From Pantoea wallisii (GTDB lineage: Bacteria > Pseudomonadota > Gammaproteobacteria > Enterobacterales > Enterobacteriaceae), in NCBI RefSeq assembly GCF_002095485.1, contig NZ_MLFS01000001.1, positions 88,473 to 152,472 on the forward strand: a stretch of DNA of 64,000 nt. The letters run 5' to 3'. Within the stretch, counting starts at the first letter, position 1, and every line of letters starts with the position of its first letter. The notes below the pieces were generated by a model that saw nothing but the letters and a program-made list of their open reading frames with translations, was not told where the DNA came from and made no database searches. The translations under genes and the position numbers were made by a program. This document shows, one piece after another, positions 1 through 9,481 of the stretch.

Positions 1-333
1 CACGCGCGCCTTTCACCGGATGCCGTTGGCCTTGGTATGGTGGGGCTGATCGAAGTCCGGCTGAAAAATCACACGCCGGATTACGAAGAGAGTTTTCATC
101 GCATGGTGGAACAGGAAGCCGCGATTGTTGACGCTTTCAAAACCACGGGCGATGCCGACTATCTGTTAAAAGTTGCGGTGGCCGATCTCGCTGCGCTGAG
201 CGCGCTGATCAGTCAGTTGGTCGCCGGTCACCAGAGCGTGGCCCACGTCAAAACATCCGTTGTATTAAGCCGGTTAAAAGAGAACGGCTTGATGATTATC
301 CCCGAGCACAAAATGCGCCAAAAGAGTGCATGA
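1..333 (+). CDS. Lrp/AsnC family transcriptional regulator, C-terminal part (5' end outside window)
   Basis: The reading frame is open from the first base, so the gene is cut by the window edge and only about 110 residues remain. The visible part matches the RAM ligand-binding domain of Lrp/AsnC regulators: the stretch GLGMVGLIEVRLKNH forms the first beta strand, FKTTGDADYLLKVAV is the typical central strand with its GDxDYLL motif, and VKTSVVLSRLKE is the last strand. The missing N-terminus would carry the winged helix-turn-helix. In this family the RAM domain binds amino acids and drives oligomerisation, but the effector cannot be told here. The protein ends normally with a short basic tail. 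The following gene, a YitT-like membrane protein, is in the same direction but separated by a hairpin terminator, so they are probably transcribed apart. Confidence 0.85.
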   Translation, partial: HARLSPDAVGLGMVGLIEVRLKNHTPDYEESFHRMVEQEAAIVDAFKTTGDADYLLKVAVADLAALSALISQLVAGHQSVAHVKTSVVLSRLKENGLMIIPEHKMRQKSA

Positions 334-483
334 TGTGCAATGTTGGTGCGTTTCTGATGTTTTTTATGCGTTCATCACGCACCAGATACCTGATTTGTGC
401 ATGAACTGATTACTGGTTTAAGCGTTGGTGCACAAAAACCTGCAATAAAGCGCCTTAGTTATCAATTGGATAATCGCTGGCAC

Positions 484-525
484 CCATCGGTGGCCTCAGG
501 AAGCCACCGATGTGGTGCGTTTTTT
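484..525 (+). terminator. Rho-independent terminator
   Basis: A perfect 10-bp stem (CATCGGTGGC at 484-493 pairing with GCCACCGATG at 503-512) encloses an 8-nt loop and is followed by a run of T from 520. It could end transcription of the Lrp-type gene. It sits only about 40 bases ahead of the next start codon, so it might also attenuate that gene. Confidence 0.7.
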
Positions 526-563
526 GCAGATGAATGCCTTCATTTGCACTGAGATTACCCCCC

Positions 564-1178
564 ATGGATAACGTTGTTCAGCCTGAAAATATCCCTCACT
601 CGCGCATTGAAGATGCCCTGGCCATTGTGCTGGGCACGCTAATGGTGTCGTTTGGCGTCATGCTGCTGAAGCAGGCCGGGGCGCTGACGGGCAGCTCTGC
701 CGGTATCGCTTTCCTTGTCAGTTATCTGTCACCACTCTCATTTGGCAGCGCCTTCTTCCTGATTAATCTGCCCTTTTACTGGCTGGCTATCCGGCGTATG
801 GGCCGGGAGTTCACGCTGAAAACCTTCTGCGCCGTGGGGCTGGTTTCGCTCTTTACACAGCTGCATCCGCTGTTTATCCATTTTTCTGCGCTAAATCCAT
901 TTTATGCGGCATTGTTCGGTAACGTGGTGATGGGGATTGGGTTTATAGTGTTGTTTCGTCACAAGGCCAGCCTGGGCGGCATCAATATTCTGGCGCTTTG
1001 GCTGCAGGACCGCATCGGTCTGCGCGCCGGAAAACTGCAAATGGCGGTTGATATCTGCGTGGTGTTAGCCTCGCTGTTTGTGGTATCTCTGCCGATGCTG
1101 CTGGCTTCCATCGCGGGCGCGGTGATCCTCAATCTCATCATCGCCATGAATCACCGCCCCGGCCGCTATCGGGTTTGA
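564..1178 (+). CDS. YitT family membrane protein
   Basis: A polytopic inner-membrane protein of 204 residues with about five to six hydrophobic segments. It begins with a short polar N-terminus and then GTLMVSFGVMLLKQAGALTGSSAGIA, whose glycine/serine-rich stretch after the first helix is typical of the YitT/DUF161 family, as is HKASLGGINILALWL later on. Members are uncharacterised or proposed transporters, so no substrate is assigned. I chose the ATG at 564. An in-frame ATG at 534 would add ten residues, but it starts almost inside the upstream terminator, and neither start has a strong Shine-Dalgarno sequence. The neighbouring Lrp-type regulator may control it, by inference from position only. 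Confidence 0.75.
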   Translation: MDNVVQPENIPHSRIEDALAIVLGTLMVSFGVMLLKQAGALTGSSAGIAFLVSYLSPLSFGSAFFLINLPFYWLAIRRMGREFTLKTFCAVGLVSLFTQLHPLFIHFSALNPFYAALFGNVVMGIGFIVLFRHKASLGGINILALWLQDRIGLRAGKLQMAVDICVVLASLFVVSLPMLLASIAGAVILNLIIAMNHRPGRYRV

Positions 1179-1221
1179 TGACGCCGTTTCTTTTTTATGA
1201 CCAATCATGGAGATCTGCACC

Positions 1222-2413
1222 GTGTTTCAAAACGTTGATGCCTACGCTGGCGATCCGATTCTGTCACTGATGGAAACCTTCAGGCAGGACCCGCGTGACA
1301 ATAAAGTGAACCTGAGTATCGGCCTCTATTACAACGAAGCGGGCATCATTCCTCAGTTGCAGGCGGTGGCCGCAGCGGAAGAACGCCTGCAGGCGCAGCC
1401 GCATCAGGCCTCGCTCTACCTGCCAATGGAAGGTCTTGGCCCATACCGTAACGCGATTGCGCCGCTGCTGTTTGGTAAAGATCATCCATGCTGCAGGCTG
1501 GCCGTATCGCCTCGATCCAGACGCTGGGTGGCTCGGGGGCGCTAAAAGTGGGTGCGGATTTCCTGAAGCGTTACTTCCCGCAGGCCAGTGTATGGGTCAG
1601 TGATCCAACGTGGGAAAACCATGTGGCAATCTTTAACGGTGCCGGTTTTGAGGTGAATACCTATCCGTGGTACGACGCGGAGAGCAACGGCGTGAAGTTT
1701 GATGCCTTTATCGCCAAACTGAAAACCCTGCCGAAGCAGTCCATCGTGCTGCTGCATCCGTGCTGCCATAACCCGACCGGCGCCGATCTGACAAACGCGC
1801 AGTGGGATCAGACGGTGGATGTGCTGAAAGCGCAGGAGCTGATTCCGTTCCTGGATATCGCGTATCAGGCTTCGGCGCCGGCATGGAGGACGATGCATAC
1901 GCGATTCGCGCGATTGCAGCGGCAGGCCTGCCCGCGCTGGTGAGCAACTCCTTCTCGAAAATTTTCTCGCTGTATGGCGAGCGCGTGGGCGGATTGTCAG
2001 TGGTCTGTGAAAGCGCTGAAGAGTCCACGCGCGTGCTGGGCCAGCTGAAAGCGACGGTGCGCCGTAACTACTCCAGCCCGCCAAACTTTGGTGCACAGGT
2101 GGTCTCCTGCGTACTGAATGACGAAGCGCTGCTGAATAACTGGCTGGCAGAAGTGGAGACAATGCGTCTGCGCATTATCGAAATGCGCCAGGCGCTGGTG
2201 AAGGTGCTGAGCACCAAACTGCCGGGTCAGAACTTCGATTATCTGCTGAAGCAGCGTGGCATGTTCAGCTACACCGGCCTGAGCGCGCAACAGGTCGATC
2301 GCCTGCGTGATGAGTTTGGCGTGTATCTGATTGCCAGCGGCCGCATGTGCGTTGCCGGCCTCAACAGCCGCAATGTAAACCAAGTCGCGGAAGCCTTTGC
2401 TGCCGTAATGTAA
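1222..2413 (+). pseudogene. tyrB: Aromatic amino acid aminotransferase, interrupted by two frameshifts
   Basis: Three consecutive frames together spell a complete Tyr[18 protein letters not shown] at the start, [61 protein letters not shown] (with the PLP-binding lysine) and the C-terminal [14 protein letters not shown]. TyrB transfers amino groups onto aromatic 2-oxo acids using PLP in the cytoplasm. The start is a GTG at 1222 with GGAG eight bases before it. The frame slips by -1 near 1486-1488 (after the codons for GKDHP) and again by -1 near 1868-1869 (after DIAYQ, where GFGAGMED is expected). One missing base restores each junction. No residues are lost, so either the gene died recently or the consensus has two errors. 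Its position before yjbQR and uvrA agrees with E. coli, except that aphA is missing. Confidence 0.9.
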
Positions 2414-2432
2414 GGTGTACCTGGCAGGCTAT

Positions 2433-2465
2433 AACCGTCAGCGCTTTTGGGCTGGCGGTTTTTTT
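2433..2465 (+). terminator. Rho-independent terminator of tyrB
   Basis: The stem AACCGTCAGC (2433-2442) pairs with GCTGGCGGTT (2451-2460) with one G-T pair, followed by seven T residues. It lies 19 bases after the tyrB stop codon. Confidence 0.88.
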
Positions 2466-2547
2466 ATGCCGTGAACGGGAGACATTGCCTTTACCTTTCG
2501 CCGACATGCTGCACACTTAAACGGTGTATTTTATTCAGGATCCTGGC

Positions 2548-2964
2548 ATGTGGCATCAACAGACGCTTACGCTGAGCGCTAAAGCGCGCGGCTTTCACCT
2601 CATCACTGACGAAATTGTCGGTCAACTCAATGTGCTGGATCGTTTGCGTGTCGGCCAGCTGCACCTTTTACTGCAACACACTTCTGCCTCTCTGACGCTC
2701 AATGAGAACTGCGACCCCACAGTGCGCAGCGATATGGAGCACCATTTCTTGCGCCACGTTCCGGAAGACGCGCCTTATCAGCATGATTATGAGGGTGCCG
2801 ACGATATGCCTGCGCACATCAAATCGTCGCTGCTGGGCGTATCACTGCTGATTCCGGTCAGCCGCGGAAGTCTGATGCTGGGGACCTGGCAGGGAATCTG
2901 GCTGGGTGAGCACCGCATCCATGGCGGCGAGCGACGCATTGTGGCGACCTTACAAGGGGAATAA
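2548..2964 (+). CDS. yjbQ: YjbQ, secondary thiamine-phosphate synthase enzyme family (UPF0047)
   Basis: A 138-residue cytoplasmic protein that matches E. coli YjbQ nearly throughout: [51 protein letters not shown] and [19 protein letters not shown]. The family forms compact trimers with a conserved His/Asp cluster. A weak thiamine-phosphate synthase activity is reported for members, but the physiological role is unclear. The ATG at 2548 is preferred over 2524 because AGGA lies seven bases ahead and it matches the usual N-terminus. The gene is followed after two bases by yjbR, so the two form an operon, as in E. coli between tyrB and uvrA. Confidence 0.95.
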   Translation: MWHQQTLTLSAKARGFHLITDEIVGQLNVLDRLRVGQLHLLLQHTSASLTLNENCDPTVRSDMEHHFLRHVPEDAPYQHDYEGADDMPAHIKSSLLGVSLLIPVSRGSLMLGTWQGIWLGEHRIHGGERRIVATLQGE

Positions 2965-2966
2965 AC

Positions 2967-3317
2967 ATGAACATTTCGGATCTACTGACGTACTGCATGA
3001 GCAAGCCCGGGGCATCGCAACGTGATAAAGATGAGTGGGATGCAACGCAAATTCAGAGTAATGGCGTGCTGTTTGCCATGCTGCACGAGGTGAAGGGGCG
3101 TCCTGCGCTATCGCTTAAGACTTCGCCTGCGCTGGCAGAATTACTGCGTGAAGCGCACAGCGATGTGTTTCCCAGCGAACATCTCAATAAATCGCACTGG
3201 AGCACGCTGTGGCTGGATGGTTCGCTGAAAGATTCACAGATTTACTATCTGATTGATGCCTCATGCCAGCAGGCTGACGCCACGCGCGCGGCGGGCGTCA
3301 GCCATGGTGATGAGTAG
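2967..3317 (+). CDS. yjbR: YjbR family protein (MmcQ/YjbR, CyaY-like fold)
   Basis: A small cytoplasmic protein of 116 residues resembling E. coli YjbR: LLTYCMSKPGA at the start, then LFAMLHEVKGRPALSLKTSP and HLNKSHWSTLWLDGSLKDSQIYYL. The family adopts a double-wing fold and has been suggested to bind nucleic acid, but its function is not established. The C-terminal ten residues are polar and differ from E. coli. The Shine-Dalgarno sequence (AAGGGGA) lies inside the end of yjbQ, and the genes are two bases apart, so they are co-transcribed. It runs head-on into the alcohol dehydrogenase gene. Confidence 0.93.
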   Translation: MNISDLLTYCMSKPGASQRDKDEWDATQIQSNGVLFAMLHEVKGRPALSLKTSPALAELLREAHSDVFPSEHLNKSHWSTLWLDGSLKDSQIYYLIDASCQQADATRAAGVSHGDE

Positions 3318-3323
3318 CGGCGT

Positions 3324-4388
3324 TTAAGCGGCAGACTCTTCACGCAGGGTGTTGATATCAATTACGAAGCGATACTTCACGTCGCTCTTCAGCATCCGCT
3401 CGTAAGCCTCGTTAATCTGATTCATGGCAATCAGCTCAATATCCGATGTGATACCGTGCTCGCCGCAGAAATCCAGCATCTCCTGGGTTTCTGCAATGCC
3501 GCCAATCAGTGAGCCGGCAATGCTGCGACGTTTGAGGATCAGATTAAACACCTGTGGTGCCGGGTGATCGTGCTCCGGTGCGCCGACCAGCGTCATATTG
3601 CCATCGCGTTTCAGCAGGGCGATAAACGGATTGAGATCGTGCTGCGCCGCCACGGTATTGAGGATGAAATCAAAGCTGTTGGTGTGCTGAGCCATCTGAT
3701 CGGCATCTTTTGAGATCACCACTTCATCAGCGCCCAAACGCTTGCCGTCTTCAATTTTAGACGGCGAGGTGGTGAACAGCACCACATGTGCACCCATCGC
3801 ATGGGCAATTTTCACCCCCATGTGACCGAGGCCGCCGAGGCCAACGATTCCTACCTTCTTGCCCGGACCCACGTTCCAGTGGCGCAGCGGGGAGTAGGTG
3901 GTAATGCCGGCACACAGCAGCGGCGCCACACCGGCCAGATCGAGGTTTTCCGGCACGCGCAGCACAAAGCTCTCATCCACGACCATGCTGGTGGAGTAGC
4001 CGCCGTAGGTTACAGCGCCGGTTTCGCGATCCTCACCGTTATAGGTGCCAACAAAGCCGTTTTCGCAGTACTGCTCCAGCCCCTCCTGGCAGCTCGGGCA
4101 GCTGCGGCAGGAGTCCACCATACAGCCAACGCCGACTAAATCACCGACCTGGTATTTATGGGTGTGCGCGCCAACCGCGGTCACGCGGCCGACAATTTCA
4201 TGGCCCGGTACAACCGGAAAGATAGTGTTTTTCCATTCGTTGCGCGCCTGATGCAGATCAGAGTGGCAAACGCCACAGTACAACACGTCAATCTGCACAT
4301 CATGAGCGCGCAGTTCGCGCGGCTTATAGTCGAACGGGGCGAGTTTGGTTTTCGCGTCCTGTGCGGCATAGGCATGCGTAATATTCAT
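3324..4388 (-). CDS. Zinc-dependent NAD(P)H alcohol dehydrogenase / aldehyde reductase, YahK-like
   Basis: A medium-chain dehydrogenase of 354 residues, very close in sequence to E. coli YahK, a broad-range NADPH-dependent aldehyde reductase. The catalytic zinc site is visible in YCGVCHSDLHQ and GHEIVGRV. The structural zinc cysteines are in CMVDSCRSCPSCQEGLEQYC. The Rossmann nucleotide-binding loop is VGIVGLGGLGHMGVK, and the C-terminal INEAYERMLKSDVKYRFVID is a family hallmark. I chose the ATG at 4388, which has GGAG six bases ahead, over an upstream in-frame start at 4436. It stands alone, convergent with yjbR and with the same direction as uvrA but about 280 bases after it. The substrate in this organism is unknown. 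Confidence 0.9.
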   Translation of the reverse strand: MNITHAYAAQDAKTKLAPFDYKPRELRAHDVQIDVLYCGVCHSDLHQARNEWKNTIFPVVPGHEIVGRVTAVGAHTHKYQVGDLVGVGCMVDSCRSCPSCQEGLEQYCENGFVGTYNGEDRETGAVTYGGYSTSMVVDESFVLRVPENLDLAGVAPLLCAGITTYSPLRHWNVGPGKKVGIVGLGGLGHMGVKIAHAMGAHVVLFTTSPSKIEDGKRLGADEVVISKDADQMAQHTNSFDFILNTVAAQHDLNPFIALLKRDGNMTLVGAPEHDHPAPQVFNLILKRRSIAGSLIGGIAETQEMLDFCGEHGITSDIELIAMNQINEAYERMLKSDVKYRFVIDINTLREESAA

Positions 4389-4636
4389 GGTGTCTCCAGT
4401 CGGATGTGTCGTGAGTATTTTTGCGAGAGGGTCCATTCAGCAGGCTGAAGGGCAAGGGCGCATGATGCTGCGCCAAAAGGAACGCTGTAAGAGTAGTCAG
4501 CGTGACGAGATGCGTATATGCCTGAAGTTGTCTGATTCTTGCCTGTTTCTGCAATTCGCTGCGGAATCTGTCAGGCGGAAGAGCGGTTGTGTCGCGCTAA
4601 TGCGCAACGCGATGGAGGGAGTGCGTAAAGGGAGTT

Positions 4637-4658
4637 GGGTGCGCCGCAAAGCGCACCC
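4637..4658. repeat. GC-rich hairpin downstream of uvrA
   Basis: GGGTGCGC and GCGCACCC form a perfect 8-bp stem around a 6-nt loop, seven bases past the uvrA stop codon. On the uvrA strand no T-run follows, so it is a weak terminator or a transcript-stabilising hairpin. The GGTGCG core recurs in hairpins at 54934 and 58256. Confidence 0.6.
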
Positions 4659-4665
4659 GGTATAC

Positions 4666-7494
4666 TTACTTCTTCAGCATAGGCTTAAGGAAGCGCGCCG
4701 TGTGGGATTTTTCACACTCGGCCACCGTTTCCGGCGTACCGGCAACCAGGATCTCTCCGCCGCCGCTGCCGCCTTCCGGGCCGAGATCAACTATCCAGTC
4801 CGCGGTTTTAATCACATCAAGGTTGTGCTCAATCACGACAATAGTGTTGCCCTGATTACGCAGCTGATGCAGCACCTCCAGCAGTTGCTGGATATCCGCA
4901 AAGTGCAGACCGGTGGTCGGCTCATCCAGAATGTAGAGCGTCTGACCCGTACCGCGCTTGGAGAGCTCACGCGCCAGCTTCACGCGCTGCGCCTCACCGC
5001 CGGAGAGCGTGGTCGCCGACTGGCCGAGGCGAATATACGACAGGCCAACGTCGATCAGCGTCTGCAGTTTACGCGCCAGCGCAGGCACGGCATCAAAGAA
5101 GTCGCGTGCCTCTTCAATGGTCATCTCCAGCACTTCGTGGATGCTCTTACCTTTGTATTTAATCTCCAGCGTTTCACGGTTGTAGCGCTTGCCTTTGCAC
5201 TGGTCGCACGGCACATAGATATCCGGCAGGAAGTGCATCTCTACCTTGATTACACCGTCGCCCTGGCAGGCTTCACAGCGTCCGCCGCGCACGTTAAAAC
5301 TGAAACGGCCCGGATTGTAACCGCGCGAACGCGACTCCGGTACACCCGCAAACAGCTCACGCACCGGGGTGAAAATACCGGTATAGGTTGCCGGGTTAGA
5401 TCGCGGCGTACGGCCGATCGGGCTTTGGTCGATATCGATCACTTTATCAAAGTGTTCCAGACCGGCGATCTCACGGTACGGCGCGGCTTCACCACTGGTT
5501 GCGCCGTTGAGCTGGCGCTGGGCAATCGGGAACAGCGTGTCGTTGATCAGCGTTGATTTACCGGAACCGGATACCCCGGTGATGCAGGTAAACAGCCCAA
5601 CCGGCACGGTCAGCGTCACATCTTTGAGGTTATTACCGCGCGCGCCGGTCAGCTTCAGTACTTTCGAAGGATCGCCTTTTACCCGCTCCTGCGGTACGGC
5701 AATCTCACGTTTGCCGCTCAGGTACTGGCCGGTCAGGGAGTCTTCATGCGCCATAATGGCGTGCACATCGCCCTCTGCCACCACCTGACCGCCATGTACC
5801 CCGGCGCCCGGACCGATATCAATAATATGGTCAGCGGCACGGATCGCATCTTCGTCATGTTCCACCACGATAACGGTGTTGCCGAGATCGCGCAGGTGAA
5901 TAAGCGTAGAGAGCAGGCGCTCGTTGTCGCGCTGATGCAGACCGATAGAGGGCTCATCCAGCACGTACATCACGCCTACCAGGCCAGCACCAATCTGGCT
6001 TGCCAGGCGAATACGCTGTGCTTCACCACCGGAGAGCGTCTCCGCTGAGCGTGACATGGAGAGATAATTCAGACCCACGTTGACCAGGAAGCTCAGGCGA
6101 TCGCCAATCTCTTTCAGTACTTTTTCGGCAATTTTAGCGCGCTGTCCGCTCAGCTTAAGGTTGCGGAAAAAGTCCATTGCATGCCCGATGCTCATGTCTG
6201 AGATGGTAGGCAGGTTGGTGTTTTCCACAAACACATGGCGTGCTTCACGGCGCAGACGTGTGCCCTCACAGCTGGCACAGGCGCGGTTGCTGATAAACTT
6301 CGCCAGCTCTTCACGCACCGCATTGGATTCCGTCTCTTTATAACGGCGCTCCATGTTGTGCAGCACACCTTCAAACGGGTGACGACGCACGGAAGTATCA
6401 CCGCGATCGTTGATATATTTGAACTCAATATTCTCTTTGCCGGAGCCGTAAAGGATAACCTCACGCGCTTTGTCGCTCAGGCTGTTGAACGGTGCCTCAA
6501 CATCAAAATTGAGGTGCTCAGCCAGCGAGCGCAGCATCTGGAAATAGTAAAAGTTACGGCGATCCCAGCCGCGAATCGCACCGCCCGCCAGCGAAAGCTC
6601 CGGGTTCTGAACCACACGGTCAGGATCAAAATATTGCTGCACGCCCAGGCCATCGCAGGTCGGACAGGCGCCGGCCGGGTTGTTAAAGGAGAAGAGGCGC
6701 GGCTCAAGTTCGCGCATGCTATAGCCACATACCGGGCAGGCGAAGTTGGCGGAGAACAGCATCTCTTCGGCATCAGCATCATCCATATCGGCGACAATCG
6801 CCGTACCGCCGCTCAGTTCCAGCGTGGTTTCAAACGACTCTGCCAGACGCGTTGCCATATCGTCGCGCACGCGGAAGCGGTCAATAACCACTTCAATGGT
6901 GTGCTTCTTCTGCAGTTCCAGCTTAGGGGGATCGGAGAGATCGCACACTTCGCCATCGATGCGCGCACGGATGTAGCCCTGCGCGGCCAGGTTCTCCAGC
7001 GTTTTGGTGTGTTCGCCTTTGCGATCTTTCACCACTGGCGCCAGCAGCATCAGACGGCGGCCCTCATCCTGTGCCAGTACCTGATCAACCATCTGGCTGA
7101 CGGTTTGCGCCGCCAGCGTTACGTCGTGATCCGGACAGCGCGGTTCACCCACGCGGGCAAACAGCAGACGCAGGTAGTCATGGATTTCGGTAATCGTCCC
7201 CACCGTTGAACGGGGGTTGTGCGACGTCGATTTCTGCTCAATGGAAATGGCGGGCGACAGACCTTCGATATGGTCCACGTCCGGTTTCTCCATTAATGAA
7301 AGAAACTGGCGCGCGTAGGCTGACAGCGATTCAACATAGCGGCGCTGGCCTTCGGCATAGAGCGTATCAAACGCCAGCGAAGACTTACCGGAACCCGACA
7401 GACCGGTAACCACAATGAGCTTGTCGCGTGGGATGATCAGGTTGATATTCTTCAAATTATGGGTGCGAGCACCGCGGACTTCGATCTTATCCAT
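4666..7494 (-). CDS. uvrA: Excinuclease ABC subunit A
   Basis: Full-length UvrA (942 residues). As a dimer it recognises bulky DNA damage and loads UvrB in nucleotide excision repair. Two ABC ATPase modules are visible. The first has Walker [10 protein letters not shown] (residues 31-39) and signature LSGGEAQRI with Walker [12 protein letters not shown]. The second has [10 protein letters not shown] and [12 protein letters not shown] with [10 protein letters not shown]. Zinc modules appear as [10 protein letters not shown] followed by CPTC, and as CEACQGDG followed by CDQC. Length and ends match E. coli. It diverges from ssb, and the shared 222-base gap holds a LexA box, so SOS induction is expected. 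Confidence 0.98.
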   Translation of the reverse strand: MDKIEVRGARTHNLKNINLIIPRDKLIVVTGLSGSGKSSLAFDTLYAEGQRRYVESLSAYARQFLSLMEKPDVDHIEGLSPAISIEQKSTSHNPRSTVGTITEIHDYLRLLFARVGEPRCPDHDVTLAAQTVSQMVDQVLAQDEGRRLMLLAPVVKDRKGEHTKTLENLAAQGYIRARIDGEVCDLSDPPKLELQKKHTIEVVIDRFRVRDDMATRLAESFETTLELSGGTAIVADMDDADAEEMLFSANFACPVCGYSMRELEPRLFSFNNPAGACPTCDGLGVQQYFDPDRVVQNPELSLAGGAIRGWDRRNFYYFQMLRSLAEHLNFDVEAPFNSLSDKAREVILYGSGKENIEFKYINDRGDTSVRRHPFEGVLHNMERRYKETESNAVREELAKFISNRACASCEGTRLRREARHVFVENTNLPTISDMSIGHAMDFFRNLKLSGQRAKIAEKVLKEIGDRLSFLVNVGLNYLSMSRSAETLSGGEAQRIRLASQIGAGLVGVMYVLDEPSIGLHQRDNERLLSTLIHLRDLGNTVIVVEHDEDAIRAADHIIDIGPGAGVHGGQVVAEGDVHAIMAHEDSLTGQYLSGKREIAVPQERVKGDPSKVLKLTGARGNNLKDVTLTVPVGLFTCITGVSGSGKSTLINDTLFPIAQRQLNGATSGEAAPYREIAGLEHFDKVIDIDQSPIGRTPRSNPATYTGIFTPVRELFAGVPESRSRGYNPGRFSFNVRGGRCEACQGDGVIKVEMHFLPDIYVPCDQCKGKRYNRETLEIKYKGKSIHEVLEMTIEEARDFFDAVPALARKLQTLIDVGLSYIRLGQSATTLSGGEAQRVKLARELSKRGTGQTLYILDEPTTGLHFADIQQLLEVLHQLRNQGNTIVVIEHNLDVIKTADWIVDLGPEGGSGGGEILVAGTPETVAECEKSHTARFLKPMLKK

Positions 7495-7575
7495 TCACCT
7501 TTCCCGGATTGAGCATGTCCGATTACGCTTTGTCAGCATAATCGGCAGAAACGCATCATTATGGCACAAAAAATA

Positions 7576-7595
7576 AACTGAATAAATATCCAGTA
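7576..7595. promoter_or_regulatory. LexA (SOS) box between uvrA and ssb
   Basis: The 20-mer AACTGAATAAATATCCAGTA has the invariant CTG-N10-CAG arrangement with an AT-rich spacer and the flanking TA of the consensus. It lies 82 bases before the uvrA start and 122 bases before ssb, the place where E. coli has its uvrA/ssb LexA site. Confidence 0.85.
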
Positions 7596-7716
7596 TTTTT
7601 GCTATCATGACAGCCACGCAAATTTGGAAGCGCGCTCCGAAGTATCGATCTTAAAGGGGGACGTGGTAGAATTTGTCGTTTAGACTTATTGCAACAACTC
7701 ATCGGGAGACAGCAAC

Positions 7717-8268
7717 ATGGCCAGTCGTGGCGTAAACAAAGTGATTCTTGTCGGGAATCTGGGTCAGGACCCGGAAGTGCGCTATATGCCAAATGGTGGC
7801 GCGGTAGCCAACATTACGCTGGCCACGTCAGAGAGCTGGCGCGACAAGCAAACCGGTGAAAACAAAGAGATGACTGAATGGCACCGCGTGGTGCTGTTCG
7901 GCAAGCTGGCTGAAGTCGCAGGCGAATACCTGCGTAAAGGTTCTCAGGTTTACATCGAAGGCCAGCTGCGCACCCGCAAATGGCAGGATCAGAGCGGCCA
8001 GGAGAAGTACACTACCGAAGTGGTCGTCAATGTGGGCGGCACCATGCAGATGCTGGGTGGCCGTCAGCAGGGCGCCAGTGCCGGTGGTGCACCAATGGGT
8101 GGCCAGGGCGGCGGCAACAATAACGGCTGGGGTCAGCCACAGCAGCCGCAGCAGCAGTCACAGGGCGGTAGCCAGTTCAGCGGCGGCGCTCAGCAGCGTC
8201 CGCAGCAGCAGAGCGCACCGGCGAACAATGAACCGCCGATGGATTTCGACGACGATATTCCGTTCTGA
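7717..8268 (+). CDS. ssb: Single-stranded DNA-binding protein
   Basis: SSB of 183 residues. The N-terminal OB fold (about residues 1-112) begins [20 protein letters not shown] and includes [17 protein letters not shown] and [15 protein letters not shown]. It is followed by a flexible linker rich in Gly, Gln and Asn (about 113-173) and the acidic tip DFDDDIPF, which docks repair and replication partners. It tetramerises and coats single-stranded DNA in replication, recombination and repair. The Shine-Dalgarno GGGAGA lies seven bases ahead of the ATG. Its promoter region is shared with uvrA and contains the LexA box. Confidence 0.98.
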   Translation: MASRGVNKVILVGNLGQDPEVRYMPNGGAVANITLATSESWRDKQTGENKEMTEWHRVVLFGKLAEVAGEYLRKGSQVYIEGQLRTRKWQDQSGQEKYTTEVVVNVGGTMQMLGGRQQGASAGGAPMGGQGGGNNNGWGQPQQPQQQSQGGSQFSGGAQQRPQQQSAPANNEPPMDFDDDIPF

Positions 8269-8291
8269 TATCCGGCGATTATGTATTGCAC

Positions 8292-8317
8292 AACCCTCGC
8301 AAATGCGAGGGTTTTTA
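8292..8317 (+). terminator. Rho-independent terminator of ssb
   Basis: AACCCTCGC (8292-8300) pairs perfectly with GCGAGGGTT (8305-8313) around a 4-nt loop, followed by T residues. Confidence 0.92.
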
Positions 8318-8328
8318 TTATGCGCCCT

Positions 8329-9387
8329 CTATTTATTTATTGCGCTAAAATCATCTAATGCATTTTTCTCGATCGCTTTAAAGTTGCTGGTAACGATCTC
8401 TTTTTTACTTTGTATGTCAGACAATCTGAAATACGGCTTTTCTTTATAGCAGTTTAATCTGGCGCTATACCACCCATCATGTTTAAGCGTAAATACACGG
8501 TACTCATTTTCCTTTACCAGGAAGTAATAGTGTTCACCTTCCTCAGAAAGCAGCATGGTTGTGCCATTGCATTTGAACGTATCGGTTGTATCCAACGGAA
8601 TGCTAATTTCTAAGGCCGTGTTAAATATGGGTTTCGCGTTTGACAAGTACAAAAGTAAAACCACTAAGGCTGTCATGAAAAGAGGAATGGTTAAGGGGAA
8701 TGAATCCCGCGCTATTATCATTGCTCTTCCATTAACGTTAATGCTGACCTTTTCGAAAATAGTTAATACCAGGGATATCGACGTTATCACCAGTGATACG
8801 ATTGCAATAACAGTTAAACCAGCATAAATAATGACAAAAAACCGCGATGCCGTCTGCTCATACGTTAAATCAGCAAGGCGCATGAAGTCATGTCTGGCAA
8901 GCGCGTAGGCGTAGAATGAGCCTCCAATCCAGCCTGTTTTAACGATCCACGAGGCTGCATTTTTGTAATGCTGATTATAGTTTTCACTCTCAGAAAGAAA
9001 GATACTTAAGGAGACGAATAATGAGATCAATGAAATCAGCAGAAAGGTAAAAGAGCCCGTTAAATCATCTGATGCAATGTATGTAATGATAGCACAGAGA
9101 AAAATGAGTGACGAAAAGAGTGCCAGCGCGACGCTGACGTTATAGGTGATTCTTATCCTCTTTTCTTTATGTTTGCGTTTGACTATTTTTCTGCGGCTCT
9201 TTTTAAAGAAGCCCTTAGACATGAATATAAAAAACATAACTAAAAAGAGCATGAAAAAAAGGAGGGATGAAATTGCTCTTTTATCAGGAGGCATCGTGAA
9301 AATCAAAATGAGCGACAGGCAAAGGTAATACACGACTGCATAGTAAAAATAGATGATGTCGTTAGCTTTTACTTTGAATGATTTCAC
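8329..9387 (-). CDS. Hypothetical multi-pass membrane protein with C-terminal soluble domain
   Basis: I do not recognise this protein. Of its 352 residues, roughly the first 240 contain about seven hydrophobic segments in pairs, broken by a very basic loop (KKSRRKIVKRKHKEKRIRI) that should face the cytoplasm. The last 90 or so residues form a soluble domain with TFKCNGTTMLLSEEGEHYYF and a Cys in NCYKEKPYF, possibly periplasmic. I chose the GTG at 9387 because AAGGA stands six bases before it. An ATG at 9453 would place the start inside the upstream palindrome. The gene is clearly more AT-rich than ssb or the hydrolase beside it, which points to horizontal acquisition. A 37-base inverted repeat lies just upstream and may regulate it. 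Confidence 0.7.
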   Translation of the reverse strand: MKSFKVKANDIIYFYYAVVYYLCLSLILIFTMPPDKRAISSLLFFMLFLVMFFIFMSKGFFKKSRRKIVKRKHKEKRIRITYNVSVALALFSSLIFLCAIITYIASDDLTGSFTFLLISLISLFVSLSIFLSESENYNQHYKNAASWIVKTGWIGGSFYAYALARHDFMRLADLTYEQTASRFFVIIYAGLTVIAIVSLVITSISLVLTIFEKVSINVNGRAMIIARDSFPLTIPLFMTALVVLLLYLSNAKPIFNTALEISIPLDTTDTFKCNGTTMLLSEEGEHYYFLVKENEYRVFTLKHDGWYSARLNCYKEKPYFRLSDIQSKKEIVTSNFKAIEKNALDDFSAINK

Positions 9388-9423
9388 AGGATGTCCTTTT
9401 CCATAAAGAGGTGCTGCTCCGTA

Positions 9424-9460
9424 CTGACAAGTGTCATGACGTATTATTGACACTTGTCAG
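9424..9460. promoter_or_regulatory. Long palindrome upstream of the AT-rich membrane protein gene
   Basis: CTGACAAGTGTCA (9424-9436) and TGACACTTGTCAG (9448-9460) are perfect 13-bp inverted copies with an 11-nt spacer. Each arm is itself a near-palindrome (TGACA-AG-TGTCA), as expected for two operator sites each bound by a dimer. It ends 37 bases upstream of the GTG start at 9387. It could alternatively be a hairpin behind the hydrolase gene, but there is no T-run. Confidence 0.55.
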
Positions 9461-9481
9461 AAGATTTCAATAGCAGAACCT

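Noticed and set aside
4387..5556. 389-codon open frame on the plus strand across the uvrA 3' end
   Set aside because: It is antisense to uvrA, whose protein is fully conserved; the frame is a by-product of codon bias.
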